From assembly GCF_025699255.1 (NCBI RefSeq), contig NZ_JAILWA010000002.1:35985-99984 (forward strand): a stretch of DNA of 64,000 bases, written 5' to 3'. The DNA is from Nitrosopumilus sp. (GTDB lineage: Archaea > Thermoproteota > Nitrososphaeria > Nitrososphaerales > Nitrosopumilaceae). The translations under genes were made by a program, and so were the position numbers. Positions 52,927-62,585 of the stretch are shown here, one piece after another. The first letter of the stretch is position 1. Every line of letters begins with the position of its first letter. The notes below the pieces were generated by a model that saw only the letters and a list, made by a program, of their open reading frames with translations, did not search any database and was not told the origin of the DNA.

Positions 52927-53946
52927 AGATTCTTCAATAACACTTTGCACTGTTTCATCTATCGCAATTTCAGAAATATCTCTTGAATATTCTGCAGTTC
53001 TTCTAATATCTTCTAAAATCAATTTTATAATTGCTATATTGTCACTTGGTTTAAGAGAATCCATTAGACTTTTCTCTTTTTCTATTACTTTGGTTACACT
53101 TGATGCAACTTTTTCTGCCATCTCATAATCTCTTTTTGAAAGTGCAGAAACCGAATTTTCAAAAACAGTCAATGATTCTTTGCTAATGTTGTCAATTTCT
53201 TTTAGAATTTTTTTATCTATTGGTGAATTTAGATATTTTACTTTTTTTGCAATTAGTCCTGCATGATCTGCAATTCTTTCAACACATTTTACAACTGTTC
53301 TGTATCCAAGACAATCTGAGGGTTTTTCGAGCCCAGAATCTAGCAAAACTTGCACGTTTTCTAATGATAAATTTAGGTTTCTCATCAAATAAAGACTAAA
53401 TCTGTCTACTTCATCATCCATTTTGAGAACTTCTTCTGATTGTTCTACATCTAATTCTTTTAATGCCTCTATGGCATCTTGATGCATATTTGTTGCAGTA
53501 ATGTACATTCTCTTTAATGCAACATCAAATGATAGTTGTGCAAGTTGTGTTAAAACTTGTAAAACTATTTTCTCAGAACTTGCCTCAATAATCTCTGTAC
53601 CCATTAATGTGGTTCTTACTAAATCTCTAATGGCTCCTCTATGTCCACTGGTAATTTCTATGCCTTTTGTTTTAATCTCAATAGTTTTGTATCCTGAAAG
53701 ATAAATTGCAATAATTTTTCTTCTTAGAGATTCCTTTGTATCTTTTTTTCCAATTAATGCAATTGCATTTGTTTTTTTACTTTGTTCTTCTTGAAATAAT
53801 GTTATTGAATCATTACGATTTTTTATTAGGGTGACATTGGAATTTTTTTTTAACCCTAATTCATCAATCCATGTTTTTGGTAATGACACAGTATATGTGG
53901 AGCCACCAGTTACTTGTAATCGTCTAAATTGCTTAATTTCTGACAT
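52924..53946 (-). CDS. AbrB-PhoU phosphate regulator
   Basis: The 340-residue protein has an N-terminal AbrB/SpoVT domain (about 5-50; RRLQVTGGSTYTVSLPKTWIDELGL) and two PhoU-like helical repeats (about 115-330; ECVERIADHAG-type stretch CVERIADHAGLIA). AbrB gives DNA binding and PhoU senses the Pst transporter state. It diverges from pstC, so it probably controls the pst promoter. This is the second PhoU-type protein at this locus. Confidence 0.88.
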   Translation of the reverse strand: MSEIKQFRRLQVTGGSTYTVSLPKTWIDELGLKKNSNVTLIKNRNDSITLFQEEQSKKTNAIALIGKKDTKESLRRKIIAIYLSGYKTIEIKTKGIEITSGHRGAIRDLVRTTLMGTEIIEASSEKIVLQVLTQLAQLSFDVALKRMYITATNMHQDAIEALKELDVEQSEEVLKMDDEVDRFSLYLMRNLNLSLENVQVLLDSGLEKPSDCLGYRTVVKCVERIADHAGLIAKKVKYLNSPIDKKILKEIDNISKESLTVFENSVSALSKRDYEMAEKVASSVTKVIEKEKSLMDSLKPSDNIAIIKLILEDIRRTAEYSRDISEIAIDETVQSVIEES

Positions 53947-54000
53947 TATTTTCTGTGATCGTAGTTGTATTTTTGTAATTATACTACTTCTGATTATAAA

Positions 54001-54023
54001 CTATATAGATCTACATCTAAATC
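54001..54023 (+). promoter_or_regulatory. Candidate pst operator and TATA-like box
   Basis: CTATATAGATCT (54001-54012) is followed by TCTAAATC (54016-54023). The first 11 bases are identical to 46162-46172, again just ahead of a TCTAAAT element. It lies in the 134-base divergent gap between the AbrB-PhoU gene and pstC. It may bind the regulator. Confidence 0.4.
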
Positions 54024-54080
54024 ATATTCTACATAATTTATGATCATTTTTTAGATAACACTATTTTTGGAACAAAAATT

Positions 54081-55058
54081 GTGGTTAGAGCAAGACTAAA
54101 ACCAGAAAAACCTGGAAAGCTCCCAATTTCTGATAAAGTTTTCAAAATCGGTGCAACCCTTGCAGGTGTTTATGTTTTAATCATGATTGCATTATTGGTT
54201 TTTCAATTATTTTCTGAATCTTATCCAATTTGGGAAGAAGACGGTTTATCCTTCATTGTAGGAACTGATTGGAATGCAGTTGAAGATCGTGAATCCTTTG
54301 GAGCGTTACCTTACATCTTGGGAACTTTGGCTACTGCAGCACTTGCTATGGCAATAGGGGTCCCTCTTAGTCTTGGGATTGCAATGTTTATCTCAGATGC
54401 TCCTGCAAAAATTGGTGGACCATTAGGTTTTCTAGTTGAATTATTGGCTGCAGTTCCAAGTGTAATTTATGGACTGTGGGGTCTTTTTGTTTTTAGAATT
54501 TATTTTAAAGATTGGATTGAAAAACCCCTTCATGATGCATTTGGAGATTCTATTTGGTTATTTTCTGGTACTCCATTTGGATTAGACATTATCACTGCAA
54601 GTGTAATTTTAGCCATTATGATTATTCCTACTGTTTCTGCGGTTTCACGAGAAATCATGAAAGCAGTTCCTCAACAACAAAAAGAAGCAGCATACATGTT
54701 AGGAGCAACAAAATGGGAAATGTTTAGACTTGCTGTATTTCCATATTCTAAAACTGGTTTAATTGGTGCATCAATACTTGGATTGGGAAGAGCTGTTGGT
54801 GAAACTATGGCAGTAACTATGTTAATTGGAAATGCAACTGGCATTGCAGCAATCCCATCATCTTTTTTCAAACCAAGTCAAACCATGTCAAGTATTATTG
54901 CAAATGAATTTGTTGAAGCGTCACCTGCATCATTACATCTTCCAGCATTAATTGGAGTTGCATTAGTTTTGTTGTTAATAGCAATAGTGATCAATGTAGT
55001 TGCACATATTCTTGTTACTAGAATGCTCAAAGTTAAAGAAGGTGCAATCAATAATTGA
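54081..55058 (+). CDS. pstC: Phosphate ABC transporter permease PstC
   Basis: The 325-residue protein starts with GTG, has six membrane helices and the permease loop EIMKAVPQQQKEAAYMLGATKWEM (the EAA motif, in parts), then GLGRAVGETMAVTMLIG. It forms the membrane channel with PstA. Its last bases overlap the pstA start as TTGA. Confidence 0.93.
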   Translation: MVRARLKPEKPGKLPISDKVFKIGATLAGVYVLIMIALLVFQLFSESYPIWEEDGLSFIVGTDWNAVEDRESFGALPYILGTLATAALAMAIGVPLSLGIAMFISDAPAKIGGPLGFLVELLAAVPSVIYGLWGLFVFRIYFKDWIEKPLHDAFGDSIWLFSGTPFGLDIITASVILAIMIIPTVSAVSREIMKAVPQQQKEAAYMLGATKWEMFRLAVFPYSKTGLIGASILGLGRAVGETMAVTMLIGNATGIAAIPSSFFKPSQTMSSIIANEFVEASPASLHLPALIGVALVLLLIAIVINVVAHILVTRMLKVKEGAINN

Positions 55059-55984
55059 CCACAACACAAGAACGTCGACAGGAATATCGAGCTTTATTCA
55101 AATCAAACGTAGAAAAAAGATTACTTGTAGATAAAGCTGTTAGAATAATTGTATTTGCTTGTGTAATAATTGCAATAATTCCACTAGGGAGTATCTTAGT
55201 TGAAGTTTTCAAAAATGGTGCTGCAGCATTAAGTTATGAATTTCTAACTGAAACCCCTGGCGCGATTGGTTCCGGTGAAGGAGGAATTGGACCTGCAATT
55301 CAAGGAACTCTGATAATAATTGGGTTATCTAGTTTGATTGGAGTTCCAATTGGCGTGATGTCTGGTATCTATCTATCTGAATATGGGGACAATAAGCTTG
55401 CCAAATCCATTAGATTCTTCAATGATGTCTTTATGGAGTTTCCCTCTATTGTACTTGGAATCTTTGCGTTTTTGATGATCGTTTTGATTTTAGGTCATTT
55501 TTCAGTTTGGGCTGGTGCTTTTGCATTGTCTTTGATTATGTTTCCAATTGTTGCACGTACTACAGAAGAATCTCTAAAGATGGTTCCTGTAACTTATCGG
55601 GAAGCTGGAACTGCATTAGGCTTAAAAAAATGGGTAATTACGTTTAGAATTGTAATTTCTGCTGCCAAAAATGGTATGATAACTGGAATTTTACTTTCTG
55701 TTTCTAGAATCGGTGGAGAAACTGCACCATTGATCATGACTATTCTTGGAAGTAGTCAATTCTTTAGCAGCATGGATGTTCCAATGGATGCATTGCCTTT
55801 GCGAATTTGGAGATTATCTTTACTACCATATGATAGTGCACAACTCCAAGGATGGGGCTCTGCTTTGGTTTTGATAATAATCATTCTAGGAATTAATTTG
55901 GGAATACGATATTACTTTGCAAATAAAAGAGGTCATGGATTGATCGGGAGATTAATTAAACAAGGAGTGTCTAAACAAAAATGA
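55055..55984 (+). CDS. pstA: Phosphate ABC transporter permease PstA
   Basis: The 309-residue protein starts with TTG, has six helices, [30 protein letters not shown], the EAA-type loop [19 protein letters not shown] and [16 protein letters not shown]. It pairs with PstC. It overlaps pstB by 4 bases (ATGA). Confidence 0.93.
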   Translation: MTTTQERRQEYRALFKSNVEKRLLVDKAVRIIVFACVIIAIIPLGSILVEVFKNGAAALSYEFLTETPGAIGSGEGGIGPAIQGTLIIIGLSSLIGVPIGVMSGIYLSEYGDNKLAKSIRFFNDVFMEFPSIVLGIFAFLMIVLILGHFSVWAGAFALSLIMFPIVARTTEESLKMVPVTYREAGTALGLKKWVITFRIVISAAKNGMITGILLSVSRIGGETAPLIMTILGSSQFFSSMDVPMDALPLRIWRLSLLPYDSAQLQGWGSALVLIIIILGINLGIRYYFANKRGHGLIGRLIKQGVSKQK

Positions 55985-56814
55985 CTGCATTAAGTATGCC
56001 CCCACAAAACATTACAACTTCTAATGATATTTCTTCTTCTACACCTGAAGTTGAAAAGAAATACAAAATGATTGCTGAAGATGTTACAATTCGTTATGGT
56101 GATTTTATTGGAGTAAAGAACATCACAATGAAATTTCCAGAAAAATCTGTTACAGCTTTAATTGGCCCTTCTGGATGTGGAAAGACTACTTTTCTTAGAT
56201 GTCTAAACCGAATGCATGATATGACAAAAAATGCATCAGTTACAGGAAAAGTAATGATTGATGATATTGATCTTTATGATAAATCCATTGATCCTATTTA
56301 CCATAGAAGAAAAGTTGGAATGGTATTCCAAAAACCAAATCCTTTTCCAACTATGTCTATTTATGATAATGTAGTTGCTGGTCTAAAACTAAATGGTGTA
56401 AGAGATAAAAAAATTCTTGATGAAATTGTAGAAGATTCATTGAAAATGGCATATCTTTGGGACGAAGTTAAAGATGATTTAAAAAAATCTGCTATAGAAT
56501 TGTCTGGAGGCCAACAACAACGACTTTGTATTGCACGAGCATTGGCAATTCAGCCAGAAGTATTGTTGATGGATGAACCTGCATCAGCACTTGATCCTAT
56601 TGCCACACAAAAAATTGAAGAAACAATAACAGAATTAAAAAAAGATTACACGATAATTATAGTCACTCACAACATGCAACAGGCAGTTAGAGTATCTGAT
56701 TATACTGGATTTATGTATCTTGGAGATTTAATTGAATTTAGAGAGACAAAAAAACTATTCACTGATCCAAAAAATGAATTAACTGCAAAATATGTCCAGG
56801 GCCAATTTGGATAA
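55981..56814 (+). CDS. pstB: Phosphate ABC transporter ATP-binding protein PstB
   Basis: The 277-residue protein has Walker [11 protein letters not shown]-loop [17 protein letters not shown], signature [15 protein letters not shown], Walker [13 protein letters not shown] and switch [10 protein letters not shown]. The Q-loop with KPNPFP is diagnostic of PstB. About 25 extra residues precede the fold. It overlaps phoU by one base. Confidence 0.95.
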   Translation: MTALSMPPQNITTSNDISSSTPEVEKKYKMIAEDVTIRYGDFIGVKNITMKFPEKSVTALIGPSGCGKTTFLRCLNRMHDMTKNASVTGKVMIDDIDLYDKSIDPIYHRRKVGMVFQKPNPFPTMSIYDNVVAGLKLNGVRDKKILDEIVEDSLKMAYLWDEVKDDLKKSAIELSGGQQQRLCIARALAIQPEVLLMDEPASALDPIATQKIEETITELKKDYTIIIVTHNMQQAVRVSDYTGFMYLGDLIEFRETKKLFTDPKNELTAKYVQGQFG

Positions 56815-57473
56815 TGACTAGATTAATCGATCCTTCACTTGAAAAACTATCTCAAATAATGTCTGAGATGGGTGACATGGCCATAGAATGTGTTTCACTT
56901 GCAGTTGATACGTATCTTGAAGGAAAAGATAATCACAATGAAGTTTATGAATTATCTGACTCAATTCGTAACAAGTACTTTGAAGTAGAAGATTTAATTT
57001 TTGATATGTTGTTAAAATATCAACCTGTTGCTGATGATTTTAGAATGATTCGCTCTTCAACTGAAATATCTTATGCATTTTCAAGATTTGGAAGATATGC
57101 TTATGATATAACTGAAGTAAGAGACTTGTTTGGAGATATTTCTGAATGTACAAATGCATCATTGCTTGAAATTACAAAAAAAGTAAAACACATGATAAAA
57201 GAAGCTGTTCTCTCTTTTGCACAACTAGATGTTAGAAAAGCTGTAAAAATTCAAGAAGATGAAGCATTCATTGATAAAATGTACAAAGAAAGATTGCCCA
57301 AACTTATTGAATCAAATAATACCAAATGTGCTTTAGCTGAAGCATTACTCTTACGTTATCTTGAGAGGATTGGAGATCATGCAGTTTTCATGAGTGATGC
57401 TATCAACTATATTGTTACAGGAAAACACAAACCTAGTGAAAAAAGAATTGCATCTCACACTGATTATTCTTAA
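56814..57473 (+). CDS. phoU: Phosphate transport regulator PhoU
   Basis: The 219-residue protein is all helical with two PhoU repeats. The second has LLRYLERIGDHAVFMSDAINYIVTG, which carries the metal-binding E/D-x-x-x-D/H pattern (RIGDHA). It dampens Pst activity when phosphate is enough. It is the last gene of pstCAB-phoU. Confidence 0.9.
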   Translation: MTRLIDPSLEKLSQIMSEMGDMAIECVSLAVDTYLEGKDNHNEVYELSDSIRNKYFEVEDLIFDMLLKYQPVADDFRMIRSSTEISYAFSRFGRYAYDITEVRDLFGDISECTNASLLEITKKVKHMIKEAVLSFAQLDVRKAVKIQEDEAFIDKMYKERLPKLIESNNTKCALAEALLLRYLERIGDHAVFMSDAINYIVTGKHKPSEKRIASHTDYS

Positions 57474-57869
57474 TCAAAATCCGTGAAATTCAGACCATTG
57501 ATGCTCTAATTTGTAAATTATCTTCCAAGCTAATCTGTCTATGTTGACGCTAGGCTCAGCAGTAACCATAATCACATACTTTCCAATTGGAAAACTCATC
57601 ATGACTACATTTTCTCTTCTTGAAGATGAATATTTCACTCTGCCTAAACTTGCATCAAATCCTTGTCGATTTCCTACTCTATGTGCTAATTCTTGATACA
57701 TTTGTTTTCTTCTTGCATCATTTTCAAAAGGAACTACATCTTCTCTAAAATCTCCTACAATCAATTCTCCTGAACTATCAATTAATCCACAAAATCGAAT
57801 TTCTGGCTCAGTCAAAATATCTTTAATGTTCTTTTTAATTTCTTCAATAGGAAATTGTTTGTCTGCCAT
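57474..57869 (-). CDS. Conserved-looking soluble protein, roadblock/DUF6659-like
   Basis: A 131-residue protein: GLIDSSGELIVGDFRED, RRENVVMMSFPIGKYVIMVTAEPSVNIDRLAWKI in two parts. The pattern of helix, beta pair and long helix is like roadblock/LC7 folds and the DUF6659 group I recall from thaumarchaea. Function unknown. It ends one base from phoU on the other strand. Confidence 0.65.
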   Translation of the reverse strand: MADKQFPIEEIKKNIKDILTEPEIRFCGLIDSSGELIVGDFREDVVPFENDARRKQMYQELAHRVGNRQGFDASLGRVKYSSSRRENVVMMSFPIGKYVIMVTAEPSVNIDRLAWKIIYKLEHQWSEFHGF

Positions 57870-57945
57870 ATAATGAAAACATCTTCATTATATTTAACGG
57901 AATTTGATTTATCTTAAATGGGATTTTAATTTAAAAATTAAATGA

Positions 57946-58230
57946 TTAGAGTTTATCACTAAATCTAGATTTGAATTTGTCCACTCTATTTTGAGTATGA
58001 TACTCATCAGGATATGAGTTTCTATGTGATCTTTTTCTCATCTCCTCTTCATGCTCTTTTCGTGCATGATGAAGCCTGTCTTTTTCATGAATGAATTCTT
58101 TGCCACATTTTTGACATTTTACAATAGTTTTATGATGTTCATGTCTGACATGTACAACTAAATCTTCGTGATTCGAAAATTTTGCATCACATTGAATACA
58201 ATTATTTTTTTTACTAAACGGATTTTTCAA
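57946..58230 (-). CDS. Double C2H2 zinc-finger protein
   Basis: The 94-residue protein has two C2H2 fingers: C11-x2-C14-x12-H27-x4-H32 and C39-x2-C42-x12-H55-x4-H60. The spacing is that of classic TFIIIA-type fingers. The last 30 residues are highly charged and likely disordered. It probably binds DNA or RNA. Confidence 0.78.
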   Translation of the reverse strand: MKNPFSKKNNCIQCDAKFSNHEDLVVHVRHEHHKTIVKCQKCGKEFIHEKDRLHHARKEHEEEMRKRSHRNSYPDEYHTQNRVDKFKSRFSDKL

Positions 58231-58337
58231 ATTTATACAAAAATATAAGACAATATCTTACAAATAATCTCAAATGATCAATTTCTTAATTGAGAATCAA
58301 TTTTACTCTTAATATGGGATGATTTTAGGTTTTTTTC

Positions 58338-58754
58338 ATGGATCTTAACAAAATTCTAGTACCAATTGATGGTTCAAAAAAATCCTTTGAAGCCCTAGAT
58401 AGAGCATTAACTCTTGCAGGATTTACTCATGGTCAGGTAACTGGTATTCATGTAATACCTCATGTAGTTGATGGGGGACCAAGAACAAAGGCATTTGATA
58501 AACAACTAGAAGACGATGCAAAAATAATCCTAAAAAAAGCAGAAAAACGTGCAGGAAACAAGAATGTAAAATTCACCACAAAAATCCTTAGAGGCTCTCC
58601 TGGGCATGTAACACTACATACTGCCAAAACCGGAAAATTTGATCATATAGTAATGAGTACAACTGGTTCTGGTTCTGCAACAAAGGACATGATAGGAAGT
58701 GTATCAAATCATGTTCTTCAAAAATCCAAAATCCCTGTATATCTAATCAAGTAG
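58338..58754 (+). CDS. Universal stress protein (UspA family)
   Basis: The 138-residue protein has KILVPIDGSKKSFEALDRAL at the start and GSPGHVTLHTAKTGKFDHIVMSTTGSGS with the ATP-binding G-x2-G-x9-G(S/T) region, then VLQKSKIPVYLIK at the end. It binds ATP and is linked to stress. It is 14 bases before the CBS gene. Confidence 0.9.
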   Translation: MDLNKILVPIDGSKKSFEALDRALTLAGFTHGQVTGIHVIPHVVDGGPRTKAFDKQLEDDAKIILKKAEKRAGNKNVKFTTKILRGSPGHVTLHTAKTGKFDHIVMSTTGSGSATKDMIGSVSNHVLQKSKIPVYLIK

Positions 58755-58768
58755 TTTGGAGAACTGAA

Positions 58769-59626
58769 TTGTCTGATTTAATTTCTATTTTACAAAAACC
58801 AATTACCATTGAAAAAAATGCCTCTCTTAGTCATGCGATTTCAGAACTACTAAAAAATAAAATTAGTAGATTGATAGTGACTGAAAATGGTTCTTCTGTT
58901 GGAATAATTACAGAAAAAGATGTTGGATTATTTTTACTTGAAGACGATTCAGAAAAAAATCTTGATGAAATTCCTATTTCACAAATAATGAACATTTTGA
59001 CTTCTGTAAATGAATCCATGAGTGTTGAAAAATGTGTAGAAATTATGCTTGAAAAGGAAATTGGTTCTTTGGGTGTTACCTCCAGTCAAAAAGGTCTCAT
59101 TGGAATTATTACTAAAACTGACATTGCTCGATATTATATCCAAAACTATGCAAACAAACATACCGTTGGAGATGTCATGACGATATCTTACGTTTCTTTG
59201 GATTATGAAACTAGCCTTAGACATGTTGTATCTGAAATGATTGAACAAAAAATATCTAGAATTTTCTTAAAAAACCAAGACAATGAACCTCAAGGAATCA
59301 TGACATTTCGTGACTTGTTTCATGTTGCACTAGAACAAGGCAATACTGATGCTGTACTGGATAGTTCTGATCCTGCAATATCAGTTGTATTTACAAGAAA
59401 AGGATTTCTATCTGACTCGGGATTTGGAAATACAATTAAAGCAAAAGATGTCATGACTAGTAATTTTGAATCTGTAGATTTCAATGAAGATCTTACTGTA
59501 GCTTGTGAAGAAATGATTCAGAATAAAATTAATGGAGTTGGTGTACGAATTAATGGAAAACTTGGTGGTGTTGTAAGTAAAACTGACATCTTAAAAGCTA
59601 TTTACATTGATAACAGATCAAAATAA
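58769..59626 (+). CDS. Four-CBS-domain protein
   Basis: The 285-residue protein has four CBS motifs (about 8-60, 70-125, 135-190 and 225-280; each ends in a GIITEKD/GIITKTD/GIMTFRD/GVVSKTD type motif). CBS pairs bind AMP, ATP or SAM and act as energy sensors. The start is TTG at 58769. Coupled with a UspA gene. Confidence 0.88.
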   Translation: MSDLISILQKPITIEKNASLSHAISELLKNKISRLIVTENGSSVGIITEKDVGLFLLEDDSEKNLDEIPISQIMNILTSVNESMSVEKCVEIMLEKEIGSLGVTSSQKGLIGIITKTDIARYYIQNYANKHTVGDVMTISYVSLDYETSLRHVVSEMIEQKISRIFLKNQDNEPQGIMTFRDLFHVALEQGNTDAVLDSSDPAISVVFTRKGFLSDSGFGNTIKAKDVMTSNFESVDFNEDLTVACEEMIQNKINGVGVRINGKLGGVVSKTDILKAIYIDNRSK

Positions 59627-59645
59627 TAGAATTCTTGAATTAATT

Positions 59646-60161
59646 TTATCCTATTTTACAACAGCTTTTGCTTTGTAAACCTCTTGCAATCCACCAAATT
59701 GAAAAAATCAATACTCCTACTGAAATGAATTTCAATTCTAATCCCTGCATTGGAAATAATGATAATCCTCCTACAGCACCTAAAATTACTGCTAGAGGTG
59801 CAGTACAAGCTGGACATCCAGGAGTAAATGCAGCAAATGCTCCTCCTAATATTGTTGAAGAATTTGATTTAACAGAATTCATCATTTTCATTCTTTTAAT
59901 TTTGAATGCCATCATTGCAAAGTTGATTCCAGCTAATGCTGATATTGAAATTGTTAGTCCTACTGATGTAATTATGTAACTTGGCATTATTTCCATTGTA
60001 GTTCCTAAATGAGAAGGAAGCATTGACATTGTCAAAAAATAGTAGATTATTCCTAATCCTGTTCCACTAATTATTGCAATAGATGCATATCTCTTTGTTG
60101 TAAGAACATTTGAAATTAATTGTAATTTGCTTACCAAGCAGGTTGATTTACAATTCATCAT
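59646..60161 (-). CDS. Four-helix membrane protein with CPAC motif
   Basis: A 171-residue protein with about four to five helices. Cysteines lie at C4 and C8 (MNCKSTC), in GCPACTAPLAVILGAVGG (about 115-132) and in the last residues SCCKIG. The CPxC in a membrane loop suggests redox or metal binding. Function unknown. Confidence 0.6.
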   Translation of the reverse strand: MMNCKSTCLVSKLQLISNVLTTKRYASIAIISGTGLGIIYYFLTMSMLPSHLGTTMEIMPSYIITSVGLTISISALAGINFAMMAFKIKRMKMMNSVKSNSSTILGGAFAAFTPGCPACTAPLAVILGAVGGLSLFPMQGLELKFISVGVLIFSIWWIARGLQSKSCCKIG

Positions 60162-60218
60162 ATTTTAACTATATTTGACTAACCAAAGATTCTTAGCCAT
60201 AAACTGCATGTCAAAAAC

Positions 60219-60470
60219 ATGACAGAATTATCATCTGAAGAGAAGACCATAATTGTTCAGTACGGGATAAAAAAATATGAAAATGAAGCAATAGTAACTG
60301 AGAAACTCAAATCTGTCATGTCTGAAAAAGATATTCAAAGAAATATTGACACTCTGCTTGGAACTCAACGAGTAAGGAGAATTGGACCTGAAATTCTCCA
60401 AAATAATGAGAGTCATACTGAATTGCCAGAACTTCCAGACCATCTTAAATCCGTAATTGATAGTCTTTAG
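60219..60470 (+). CDS. Small soluble protein of unknown function
   Basis: An 83-residue charged protein with likely helices (KTIIVQYGIKKYENEAIV, MSEKDIQRNIDTLL) and a Pro-rich end. Not recognised. It lies between the CPAC membrane protein and an exported protein, each on its own transcript. Confidence 0.55.
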   Translation: MTELSSEEKTIIVQYGIKKYENEAIVTEKLKSVMSEKDIQRNIDTLLGTQRVRRIGPEILQNNESHTELPELPDHLKSVIDSL

Positions 60471-60510
60471 TTTGAAAAATTCTTAAACTACTATAATCAA
60501 AGATTTTGAT

Positions 60511-60963
60511 ATGAATAAAATAGTTTTATTTTCTAGCATTTTGACTTTAACTTTCCTTTTGTCTTTTTCTCTTGACTCTGCTTTTGCACATCCACATTCA
60601 GGGCAAGTTCTAATCAATGATCATACACATGAATCCCAAACTGAAACGATTCCTCTAAATGGAAATATTGCACTTGAAAAAACATCTCTCTTTTTCCACA
60701 CTCCTGAAGATAATGCATTGCCATGGGCATTTGTTGAAGGAAAAATTGCAAATCATGTAGAAGGATACCCAGTAATAATTCAAATTTTCCAAGAAAATGA
60801 TGCAGTTCACTTTGCCCAGACAGATGTGAATAGTGATGGAAGTTACGAGTATAGATTTAGGGTATTGAGTTCTGATAATGGTGTTACAAGCAAAATATTT
60901 GATGGAGATTATTCAGTTAAAATCTTCAAGGTAGTACACCAATATCGCGATAATCTAGCTTAG
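60511..60963 (+). CDS. Exported His-rich protein whose mature end would begin with His
   Basis: A 150-residue protein with a signal peptide ending DSAFA at 26, so the mature form would start HPHSGQVLINDHTHES. The rest is beta-rich, similar in outline to a CopC/YtkA-type domain. Several N-terminal His suggest copper or zinc binding. Its last 4 bases overlap the radical SAM gene. Confidence 0.62.
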   Translation: MNKIVLFSSILTLTFLLSFSLDSAFAHPHSGQVLINDHTHESQTETIPLNGNIALEKTSLFFHTPEDNALPWAFVEGKIANHVEGYPVIIQIFQENDAVHFAQTDVNSDGSYEYRFRVLSSDNGVTSKIFDGDYSVKIFKVVHQYRDNLA

Positions 60964-61856
60964 AATCCACGTAGTCCTTGTGGACGCACAATTTCTGGAT
61001 GTTGTTTCATCCATTCTACTTTATCTAACATGTCTTGCTTATCTTGAGGGAATGTTCCTTTTACAGTATATGCATTTGAACCATGGTTTACTCTAAAAAC
61101 AATTTCTTCTTTAGTTTCGATTTGTTTTATCAGATCATAAAGCTCCTCTAATGATTCATCATCATTAATTCTAACAAATTCTCCTTCATACTTGTCAATG
61201 AATTCTTGTTTGATTCCATTTTCTAAATAGAGTGTTAAAGCACCTACATAATGTGGTGAGCATGCACTGATAACTTCTGCTGTTCCTTTGATATGTTCTT
61301 TAGAATATTTCTTTCCTCCTAATCCCAATATTACCATGCATGACATTATGTATCCAGCTTCTTTTGCTTTGTTTACTGATTTAATGATAGTTTTTGCAAT
61401 AGCACCTTTTGTCACTTTTTTTAATACAATATCCGAACCACTTTCAATTCCCAAATAAAACATGTCTAATCCTGCTTCATTCATCTTCTTTAATTCCTCA
61501 GAAGTTTTCTTTAGAATGTTCATAGGCATTGCATAACAAGAAATTCTTTCAATATTCTGAAATTTTTCTCTAATGTATTTTACAATTTTAATCATGTACT
61601 CTGAATCAAGATTAAGTGCATCTCCATCTGCAAGAAATACACGTCTGGTATCTGGAAGATATTCTGCCATCATATCAATTTCAGATTTTACATCATCCCA
61701 CGATCTTTCAGAATATTCTTTTGATCTATACATATCACAAAATGAACACTCGTTAAATGAACAACCTAAAGTTACTTGAAAGATTAATGATCTAGCTTCT
61801 GAAGGAGGTCTGTAAAGAGGTGCATCGTAATTTAACATCATTTTTGATTCATTCAA
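60960..61856 (-). CDS. Radical SAM protein
   Basis: The 298-residue protein has the Fe-S motif CSFNECSFC (C-x4-C-x2-C), VFLADGDALNLDSEYM, FYLGIESGSD and MVILGLGG, all standard for the Elp3/MiaB-like barrel of radical SAM enzymes (B12-free type). The substrate is unknown. Confidence 0.85.
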   Translation of the reverse strand: MNESKMMLNYDAPLYRPPSEARSLIFQVTLGCSFNECSFCDMYRSKEYSERSWDDVKSEIDMMAEYLPDTRRVFLADGDALNLDSEYMIKIVKYIREKFQNIERISCYAMPMNILKKTSEELKKMNEAGLDMFYLGIESGSDIVLKKVTKGAIAKTIIKSVNKAKEAGYIMSCMVILGLGGKKYSKEHIKGTAEVISACSPHYVGALTLYLENGIKQEFIDKYEGEFVRINDDESLEELYDLIKQIETKEEIVFRVNHGSNAYTVKGTFPQDKQDMLDKVEWMKQHPEIVRPQGLRGF

Positions 61857-61937
61857 ATTTGTATGATTTGTTTTTTATACTTTCTACTTTGTCTCAGAAT
61901 ACCTTTTAGTAGTAAATGAGAAAGAATTTCATAAATC

Positions 61938-62240
61938 ATGGCTAGTGATCCTGATGCAAAAAGACTCTTGTGGTTTGTTTTTGCAGGTTCTCGTGGGGGA
62001 TTAAATCGATTAAAAATAATTTCAAAATTAAAAGAAAAACCATTCAACACAAATCAATTATCTAATGAATTAGGTCTTGATTACAAGGCAATTCAGCATC
62101 ATATACGAGTATTAGAAAAAAATAACATGATTAGTAAAGTTGGAGAGAAATACAATGTAATGTATTTCATCTCAACTTTTCTTGAAGTCAATATGGAGAC
62201 ATTTGAAGAAATTGAAGGAAAATTGGACAAAAGTAAATAA
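61938..62240 (+). CDS. ArsR-like winged-helix regulator
   Basis: A 100-residue protein with a winged helix: LNRLKIISKLKEKPFNTNQLSNELGLDYKAIQHHIRVLEKNNMISKVG in parts. It lacks metal-binding Cys pairs. It is first in a plus-strand run with small membrane proteins. Confidence 0.8.
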   Translation: MASDPDAKRLLWFVFAGSRGGLNRLKIISKLKEKPFNTNQLSNELGLDYKAIQHHIRVLEKNNMISKVGEKYNVMYFISTFLEVNMETFEEIEGKLDKSK

Positions 62241-62265
62241 AAGCTCAGCAGGTGTTTTACACTAA

Positions 62266-62550
62266 ATGGAATCTACTTCTTTAGTATTGTCTATTGTCTC
62301 AATTGCAAATATGGGAATATTAGGAATTCTAATCTGTATATTTGGAAAAATGTATGCCAAAACCAGAGCTCAGATTCCATTAGGCATGATAGTTGTAGCA
62401 GGAATGTTATTTTTACATAATGTCATTGGTGCTTTAGCATATTTTTCAATGGAAGAGATTTTTTCTCATGAAATTTTCCCATATATGTTAGGTGTAGGAA
62501 TTGCCGAACTTGCAGGATTGATAATATTTTTGAAAATTACATTGGACTAA
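62266..62550 (+). CDS. Three-helix membrane protein
   Basis: A 94-residue protein with three hydrophobic helices and no recognised motif. It starts 25 bases after the winged-helix gene, so the two may be co-transcribed. Winged-helix plus small membrane protein pairs of this kind occur often in thaumarchaea, from memory. Confidence 0.6.
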   Translation: MESTSLVLSIVSIANMGILGILICIFGKMYAKTRAQIPLGMIVVAGMLFLHNVIGALAYFSMEEIFSHEIFPYMLGVGIAELAGLIIFLKITLD

Positions 62551-62585
62551 TCTTAGTTTATTTGTAACAGACAATATTCTAGTAT

